From Streptomyces iranensis (lineage in GTDB: Bacteria > Actinomycetota > Actinomycetes > Streptomycetales > Streptomycetaceae), in the NCBI RefSeq assembly GCF_017874715.1, contig NZ_JAGGLR010000036.1:1-64000 (forward strand): a DNA stretch of 64,000 nucleotides. The letters are read 5' to 3'. Shown piece by piece: positions 59,188 through 64,000 of this stretch. A program made the position numbers and the translations under genes. The notes below the pieces were generated by a model, which searched no databases, was not told the DNA's origin, and saw nothing but the letters and a program-made list of their open reading frames with translations. Each line of letters opens with the position of its first letter. Within the stretch, counting starts at the first letter, position 1.

Positions 59188-59460
59188 CTATGGCCTCGTG
59201 AGCGGGGTCAACCTGCGTGGCTTCTCCGAAACTTCCCGCAGCGCCGTCGCCGCGATGCTCTCCCGGGACGGTGGCGGCCACGTGGTGAACCTTTCCACGA
59301 GCCTGGTCGACCACGCCAACTCACGGACGCCCTCAGCGCTCGCCTCGCTGACCAAGGGCGGACTGAACGCGGTCACCAGGGCGCTGGCGATCGAGTACGC
59401 GGCCCGTGGCATCCGGGTCGACGACCGTCGCACTGGTCAACGCGATCGTCTACCTCGACC
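59188..59460 (+). pseudogene. SDR fragment, same atypical type as 57236
   Basis: An open stretch reads GVNLRGFSETSRSAVAAMLS and STSLVDHANSRTPSALASLT-KGGL, then ALAIEYAARGI, closely matching residues 103-171 of the gene at 57236, including Ala at the Tyr position. The start is missing. At about 59420 it jumps to a tail-like piece (ALVNAIVYLD) in another frame. It overlaps the end of the next gene. Confidence 0.78.
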
Positions 59461-59739
59461 CGGGTCATTGGGGTGCGGCTGCACGGCGGTGACCACCGCG
59501 GTCATCCAGGGCCACAGCGGCAGCGTACCGAGCACCTTCTCGTGCAGCTCGGCCTCGTCGGCGGCCCGCCACAGACCGATACTGCGCAGTTCACCCACCG
59601 GACGCCACAGCCTGGCCAGGTGGCCGGTGGCGGTCAGTTCCCGGGCCCGTACCGCTTCGGCCGCACGGCGACGGTCGACCTCGGCCGGGTCGGTGCCCTC
59701 GGGGACGGTGGTGGTGAGCTCGACCAGGAACTCTTTCAT
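59437..59739 (-). CDS. Muconolactone isomerase-like (MLE fold) protein
   Basis: 100 residues from ATG at 59739 with AGAGGA upstream. The start MKEFLVELTTTVPEGTDP and the end LPLWPWMTAVVTAVQPHP match the muconolactone delta-isomerase family, which is about 92-100 residues. The true CatC acts in the catechol branch, and no catA or catB is seen here, so another role is likely; many copies accompany small oxidoreductases. Its 3' end overlaps the SDR remnant on the other strand. The neighbour at 59819 runs the same way. Confidence 0.82.
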   Translation of the reverse strand: MKEFLVELTTTVPEGTDPAEVDRRRAAEAVRARELTATGHLARLWRPVGELRSIGLWRAADEAELHEKVLGTLPLWPWMTAVVTAVQPHPNDPGRGRRSR

Positions 59740-59818
59740 GGCTTTTCCTCTCTCGGGCCCCTGCGGGGGCCAGGCCGTGCGGCGCGCCCGGCCTGGCATC
59801 GCGCGATCGTCGCCGGCC

Positions 59819-60199
59819 TCAGTGATCAGCGACGATCCGGGAGACGTGGTACTGGCGGATCCGCCAACTGCCGTCCTCGTGCTGGAGGACCAGCGACAGG
59901 TGCACCGGGGCCTCCCAGCCCGTCGGATCCCGGAAGGTGACGTCGGCGAAGCCACCGGCCACGTGTTCGCCGATCCGGTAGCCGTGGACGTCCCCGAGAT
60001 GAGCCCTGCGGTAGTCCGGAACGGCCTCGTAGTAGCCGCGCACCGCGTCCCGGCCGGAGATCGTCCCGGGACCGAATCCCTGGAAGAGGGCGTCGGGTGT
60101 GAACAGGTCGGCCATGACGTCCGCCTGGTGGCTGTCGAAGGCGGTCTGCCAGTGCCTCAGCACCTCGTGCATCGGGTCGTTCACTGCGTCGGTACTCAC
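59819..60199 (-). CDS. SnoaL/NTF2-like protein (ketosteroid-isomerase type)
   Basis: 126 residues from GTG at 60199, which follows GGAGGAG. The NTF2-like pattern is HEVLRHWQTAFDSHQADVMA, LFTPDALFQGFGPG and a final strand WRIRQYHVSRI. It may form an operon with the isomerase-like gene (79 nt gap). It is divergent from the TetR gene across the operators at 60263-60302, so it is probably a target of that regulator. The reaction is unknown. Confidence 0.83.
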   Translation of the reverse strand: MSTDAVNDPMHEVLRHWQTAFDSHQADVMADLFTPDALFQGFGPGTISGRDAVRGYYEAVPDYRRAHLGDVHGYRIGEHVAGGFADVTFRDPTGWEAPVHLSLVLQHEDGSWRIRQYHVSRIVADH

Positions 60200-60262
60200 G
60201 GCGTCGGCTCCTCCAACGGGAGAGTGCGGGGGCGGGGTTGTTCGCGGATGGAGGGTCATCAG

Positions 60263-60302
60263 TAGATGACCGGTCTAGTAAAAAGGTAGTCGATCGGTCG
60301 TA
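60263..60302. promoter_or_regulatory. Two TetR operators, NemR-like
   Basis: Site 1 (TAGATGACCGGTCTA, 60263-60277) and site 2 (TAGTCGATCGGTCGTA, 60287-60302) share the TAG..GACC/GGTC..TA pattern of NemR/AcrR-type sites. They lie between the NTF2-like and TetR genes. Site 2 ends 10 bp before the TetR start. Confidence 0.7.
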
Positions 60303-60312
60303 TACTGGCAAC

Positions 60313-60930
60313 ATGGGACGGACGAGTGATGCCAGGGAAAAGATCCTCAGCGCTGCGCGGTCGCTCATCGAGCTGCGCGGCTACTCGGCTCTGGGGGTGG
60401 CCGAGATCTGTAAGACGGCCGGAGTGCCCAAGGGCAGTTTCTACTACTTCTTCGAGTCCAAGGAGGCCCTCGCGCTGGCCGTGATCGACGAGCACTGGAC
60501 CGCCCAGCGGCATGACTGGACCCGCATCCTGAACAGCGACGCGCGGCCACTGCGGCGGCTACGGCGGCTGTTCGAGGAGACGGAGGCCGCCCAGCACGCC
60601 GGCCAGCGGAGCTGCGGGACCGTTTCGGGCTGCATGTTCGGGAACCTCACCCTGGAGATGAGCAATCAGACCGAAGCCGTCCGCAAGCGGCTACAGGAGA
60701 TCTTCGAGACCCAGGTCGAGATGGTCGACTCGGTCATCGCCGATGCCGTCGAGCGTGACGAGGCCACCGTCGCCGACACCCGCGAAGCCGCTCGGTCCGT
60801 GGTCGCGCAGCTCGAGGGCCAGGTCCTGTTCGCCAAGCTCTACAACGACGCTTCCCGGCTCAGCGCGGTGTGGCCGAACTGCCTGGCGTTGCTGGGAGCT
60901 CGCACACCGCAGGCGCCGGTCGGCGCCTGA
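60313..60930 (+). CDS. TetR-family regulator (NemR/AcuR-like)
   Basis: 205 residues from ATG at 60313. The HTH is LGVAEICKTAGVPKGSFYYFF, with the FYYFFESKEAL motif of the family. Two Cys lie in SCGTVSGCMFGNLTLEMS; NemR-like proteins sense electrophiles by Cys, so this is possible here. It is divergent from the NTF2-like gene, with two operators between. It likely controls the NTF2-like/isomerase pair and itself. Confidence 0.88.
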   Translation: MGRTSDAREKILSAARSLIELRGYSALGVAEICKTAGVPKGSFYYFFESKEALALAVIDEHWTAQRHDWTRILNSDARPLRRLRRLFEETEAAQHAGQRSCGTVSGCMFGNLTLEMSNQTEAVRKRLQEIFETQVEMVDSVIADAVERDEATVADTREAARSVVAQLEGQVLFAKLYNDASRLSAVWPNCLALLGARTPQAPVGA

Positions 60931-60980
60931 GGCGAGGGCCGGTGATCCGCTCATGGGTGCCGCCTCCCACCGCGGGTAGC

Positions 60981-61904
60981 ATGGCGATCGTGGAGCTGCG
61001 TCAGTTGCGGTATTTCGTCGCGGTGGCCGAGGAGCTGAACTTCGGCCGGGCCGCGGAGCGGCTCCTTATCGCCGGTCCCTCCCTGTCCCAGCAGATCAAG
61101 GCGCTGGAACGGGACCTCGGGGTCCGGCTCTTCGACCGCGACCGCCGTTCGGTGGCCCTCACTCCGGCCGGAGCGGCCCTGCTCCCGCACACCCGGGACC
61201 TGCTCGACCGCGCCGACGATCTCCGCAACCGCGCCGCGAGGATCGCGGGCTCGGAACCGGTCCGGCTCGGATACGTCAACTGGCTGCCCTCGGACCTGAC
61301 CGCCCGCGCCTCGTCCGTGGCGCGCCTGCACATCGACGCATGGGTGGCGCCCTCCCACGCCCAGGCTGCCCGCGTCGCGGACGGCAGCCTCGACCTCGCG
61401 GTGTGCTGGATCCGTACGGACGATCTGGAGAAGCGCGGGCTCAGCGCCCGGCTGATCGGAGCGGACCGGCTCTACGCCGTCTCGGTCGGGCAGGACACCG
61501 GCGAGGTCCGCGCCCAGGACACCGTCGTTCTGCTGGACGACGACGCCACCACATGGGTGTCCTGGAACGACTACGCGGAGCGGCTGGCCGCCGACACCGG
61601 CGCCCCCGCCGTGCGCATCACGGACGGCGGTGTCACCGGCCCCGTGTTCTTCGACCACGTACGCCGTCGCGGGCGGCCCATCCTCAACTCGCCCAAGGGC
61701 CAGACCGCTCCACTGCCGCCTGATCTGGTGATGCGTCCCGTGGTCGAGCCGAAGGTCTATTGGACCTGGTCCCTCGTCTGGCGCCGGGAAGAGCTCCGCC
61801 CGGCCGTTCTGAGCACCGTGGACGCCCTGACGGAAGGCGTCGGCGACCTCGGCATCCACGCGCCGGACGCATGGCTTCCCGACGGGGATCCGTGCAAGCG
61901 GTAG
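60981..61904 (+). CDS. LysR-family regulator
   Basis: 307 residues from ATG at 60981; GTG at 60990 is a possible start. The HTH is LNFGRAAERLLIAGPSLSQQ. The effector domain is complete and runs through VNWLPSDLT, WIRTDDLEKRG and WSLVWRREELRP. It is convergent with the SDR gene (36 nt apart), so it is not in a classic divergent LysR layout. Its target is unclear; it follows the TetR gene in the same direction, 50 nt away. Confidence 0.87.
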   Translation: MAIVELRQLRYFVAVAEELNFGRAAERLLIAGPSLSQQIKALERDLGVRLFDRDRRSVALTPAGAALLPHTRDLLDRADDLRNRAARIAGSEPVRLGYVNWLPSDLTARASSVARLHIDAWVAPSHAQAARVADGSLDLAVCWIRTDDLEKRGLSARLIGADRLYAVSVGQDTGEVRAQDTVVLLDDDATTWVSWNDYAERLAADTGAPAVRITDGGVTGPVFFDHVRRRGRPILNSPKGQTAPLPPDLVMRPVVEPKVYWTWSLVWRREELRPAVLSTVDALTEGVGDLGIHAPDAWLPDGDPCKR

Positions 61905-61939
61905 TTCCCCTCTCGTCGGACCTCGTGGGGCATGGCGTG

Positions 61940-62890
61940 TCAGGCGGTGGTTGCGAGCAGGTCGCAGGAAACCTGCCACAGACGGGCCGCGTGGCGAGCG
62001 TCCAGTGCGTGGGCGGCCACTCCGCGCCGGACACCGGGCTGATGGGGTCCGGCCTCGTCGCAGTCCTCGAAGTACCGGCCGGTCACGCCCTCGGTCAGCG
62101 GGGAGGCGGCGAGCAGCACGGAGGTCGCGGCCCCCTGCTCGACGTTCTTCCAGGACACGTCGGTGCTGGTCGGATCGAACGAGGCGGGGCTGTCGGAGAT
62201 GTCCCCGATGTGGCGGCCGAGCCGGGTGCTCGTGATACGGCCGGGGTTGAGGGCGTTGACGGCGATCAGATCGGATGCCCAGCGGCGGCTCGCCTCGACG
62301 GCGAACAGCACATTGGCGGTCTTGGACTGGCTGTAGGCCGCCCATGGGTCGTAGGGGTGCCGCTCGAAGTTGATGTCGTCGAAGAGCACCCCGCCGTTGA
62401 CGTGGCCGACCGAGCTGACCGCGGCCACACGTGCGCCACGGGCTGCCGCCAGGGCGCCGTGCAGACCGGTGGCGAGGGTGAAGTGGCCGAGGTGATTGGT
62501 GGCGAACTGCGTCTCCCAGCCCTCCTTCGTCCGCTGAAGTGGCGAGGCCATCACACCGGCGTTGAGGACCAGGATGTGCAGCGGCCCGCGCCAAGCCGCC
62601 ACGAAGGCGCGCACCGAGCTCTGGTCGGCGAGGTCGAGCAGGGCGGCGTGCACCGTTTCCGGGCCACTCGCCGGGGAGATCTCCTCGGCGGCCCGCCCAC
62701 CCGCCGCCAGGTCGCGGACGCCGATGGTGACCTCGGCACCGGCGGCGGCCAGGACGCGTGCGGTCTCGCGTCCGATGCCGGAGGCCGCTCCGGTGACGAG
62801 GGCGTGTTTGCCGGTGAGGTCGACGCCGTCCAGCACCTCGGCGGCGGTCGTCCGGGCCCCGAAGGGGGTGGTGATGAGGTGGTCGGTCAT
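61940..62890 (-). CDS. SDR-family oxidoreductase (retinol-dehydrogenase-like)
   Basis: 316 residues from ATG at 62890, preceded by GGAG. The cofactor motif is TGAASGIGRE, NAG is present, and the catalytic set is SSVGHVNGG, then Tyr and Lys in AYSQSKTANVLFA. This is a normal active site, unlike the gene at 57236. It probably reduces or oxidises a carbonyl with NADP(H). It is divergent from the TetR gene at 63052, with paired GGAACC dyads between, so that regulator most likely controls it. Confidence 0.9.
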   Translation of the reverse strand: MTDHLITTPFGARTTAAEVLDGVDLTGKHALVTGAASGIGRETARVLAAAGAEVTIGVRDLAAGGRAAEEISPASGPETVHAALLDLADQSSVRAFVAAWRGPLHILVLNAGVMASPLQRTKEGWETQFATNHLGHFTLATGLHGALAAARGARVAAVSSVGHVNGGVLFDDINFERHPYDPWAAYSQSKTANVLFAVEASRRWASDLIAVNALNPGRITSTRLGRHIGDISDSPASFDPTSTDVSWKNVEQGAATSVLLAASPLTEGVTGRYFEDCDEAGPHQPGVRRGVAAHALDARHAARLWQVSCDLLATTA

Positions 62891-62972
62891 GTCGAGCTCC
62901 AGGGAGATGGTGGCATGGGGGGCGAGCGCGCGGCCGGTGGCGCGGTGGCGGTGGGCCGTCGTACGCTCGTAT

Positions 62973-63021
62973 CCGGAACGGGTTCCGGTTCGCTTCTCGA
63001 CGGTAAGCGGAACCGGTTCCG
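62973..63021. promoter_or_regulatory. Two GGAACC-type TetR operators
   Basis: Site 1 (62973-62988) is CCGGAAC-gg-GTTCCGG. Site 2 (63008-63021) is the perfect palindrome CGGAACC-GGTTCCG. Centres are about 34 bp apart. Both lie between the divergent SDR and TetR genes. Confidence 0.78.
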
Positions 63022-63051
63022 GTTGCAAGTGGTGGCGAGAGGGGACCCGGA

Positions 63052-63636
63052 TTGACCGGCATCGAGGGGAACGCGGCGCGGCACCGGAGGCCGCTGCGCG
63101 CCGACGCGCAACGCAACGAGGACCGGCTGCTGGAGACGGCGGCGGCCGTGTTCGCCCGTGAGGGAGCGGGGGCCTCGGTCAAGGACATCGCCCGCGAGGC
63201 CGGTGTCGGCGTCGGCACGCTCTACCGCCGGTTCCCGTCCAGGGAACTCCTGGTCGAGGCGGTCTACCGGCAGGAAGTGCGGCGCCTGTGCGAGGCGGCG
63301 CCGCACCTCGCCGCCACACTGCCACCGGTGGACGCGCTGCGGACCTGGATGGAGCGCTTCATCGACTTCATGGCCGCCAAGGGCGGGATGGCCGACGCGC
63401 TGAGAGTGGTGCTGACCGACGACAGCGAGCGGCTGCAGACCCGGGGTCTGCTCGCCGAGGCGATCGATCACCTGCTGTCGTCCGGGGAGGGCCGGCCGGC
63501 GGCGCGGCCTGAGGCCGACGCCCAGGACGTGCTGATGGCCCTCGGCGGGATCAGCCTCATGGCCTTGGGCGAGGACCGGCGCGACCTGGCCACCCGGCTC
63601 ATCGACCTGCTCCTGCGCGGCGTCGTGAGGAGCTGA
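63052..63636 (+). CDS. TetR-family regulator of the divergent SDR gene
   Basis: 194 residues from TTG at 63052, with GAGGGG upstream. The HTH is ASVKDIAREAGVGVGTLYRRF, the common TetR form. The C-terminal ligand domain is helical (MERFIDFMAAKGGMADALRV). The paired GGAACC dyads lie just upstream. It probably represses the SDR gene and itself. A proven ligand class cannot be read from the sequence. Confidence 0.88.
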   Translation: MTGIEGNAARHRRPLRADAQRNEDRLLETAAAVFAREGAGASVKDIAREAGVGVGTLYRRFPSRELLVEAVYRQEVRRLCEAAPHLAATLPPVDALRTWMERFIDFMAAKGGMADALRVVLTDDSERLQTRGLLAEAIDHLLSSGEGRPAARPEADAQDVLMALGGISLMALGEDRRDLATRLIDLLLRGVVRS

Positions 63637-63749
63637 CACGGTCCGCGCTATCGGGACGATAGAGGTCCTCTGAACACTCGGTGGACCCACACCGGATGGT
63701 CAGAGGAATGGCGCCATCGCGACGGTCCCGCGCCAGAGAGAAGTTGCGT

Positions 63750-64000
63750 ATGTTTACCCAACAGTTTCTCCAGACCCAGCTCGCCTCCAGGATCCGCGTC
63801 GCACACACGGGGCGGGACCCGGAGGCGCTGGACGCCCGGCCGCTCACCGCGGAACGGATGGCGGAGATCGCCGCGGAGGCCGCGTCGGCGACGACGACCG
63901 TGACCGTCGTACTGCGCCGGTTCGAACCCCGGATCTACGCGGAATCGGTGCTGGGCTATGCCCTGAGCCTTCCCGACACCCTGCGCGAGGCATGGCTCCG
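63750..64000 (+). CDS. Hypothetical protein, 3' end beyond window
   Basis: 83 codons from ATG at 63750, which has GAGAGAAG about six bases upstream. It starts MFTQQFLQTQLASRIRVAHT and continues with an Ala/Glu-rich helix (ERMAEIAAEAASATTTVTVV). The frame is open to the window edge. I do not recognise the family. A 113-bp gap separates it from the TetR gene. Confidence 0.6.
   Translation, partial: MFTQQFLQTQLASRIRVAHTGRDPEALDARPLTAERMAEIAAEAASATTTVTVVLRRFEPRIYAESVLGYALSLPDTLREAWL

Noticed and set aside
59437..59739. True catechol-branch catC
   Set aside because: No catechol dioxygenase or muconate cycloisomerase gene is present, so only the fold-level name is kept.

Overview
The window is very GC-rich, codes densely on both strands, uses many GTG and TTG starts, and carries families typical of actinomycetes: a SARP-type regulator, LAL regulators, an Lsr2 paralogue and a mycothiol-linked DsbA protein. 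It reads as a Streptomyces chromosome or a close relative. The many catabolic cassettes, each with its own regulator, and the scattered gene remnants suggest an accessory or arm region. That placement is inference. I see no tRNA, rRNA, CRISPR array, intact insertion sequence or phage module.

Layout. 1-13 kb: a secreted glycoside hydrolase (cut by the window edge), a MarR/ABC-exporter operon with a clear operator, a frameshifted small gene, an amino-acid dehydrogenase homologue lacking a catalytic lysine, an MFS pump, a bicovalent-FAD oxidase, a large SARP with an extra N-terminal domain, and small enzymes. 13.4-25.9 kb: a coherent island for lysine / 2-aminoadipate breakdown. It holds ALDH7-type semialdehyde dehydrogenase, HglS-type 2-oxoadipate dioxygenase/decarboxylase, an FAD amine oxidase, two LysR regulators, a cationic-amino-acid-type permease, a YdiJ-type D-2-hydroxyglutarate dehydrogenase and a glutamate/leucine-dehydrogenase family enzyme. 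Together these could take lysine carbon to 2-oxoglutarate through D-2-hydroxyglutarate. 25.9-31.2 kb: a decay zone with at least five gene remnants around an unusual Lsr2 paralogue, a stand-alone TOPRIM protein, and an Old Yellow Enzyme/MarR pair.

31-39 kb: a PRMT-like methyltransferase upstream of a two-component system, two tandem WD40 membrane proteins, and small enzymes. 39.8-52.5 kb: a hydroxyquinol pathway (HpaB-type flavin monooxygenase, flavin reductase, hydroxyquinol 1,2-dioxygenase, maleylacetate reductase), probably for resorcinol or a related phenol, interleaved with three very large STAND-type regulators. 52.5-55.5 kb: an Lrp regulator divergent from an AceE-like E1, resembling the Pseudomonas mdeR/mdeB pair. 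55.5-64 kb: an MFS transporter, SDRs (one intact and one remnant lacking the catalytic Tyr), a mycothiol nitroreductase-like protein, small isomerase-like proteins, and TetR and LysR regulators with recognisable operators.

The two most interesting points are the apparently complete D-2-hydroxyglutarate route for lysine, and the dehydrogenase homologue with Trp at the catalytic Lys position.
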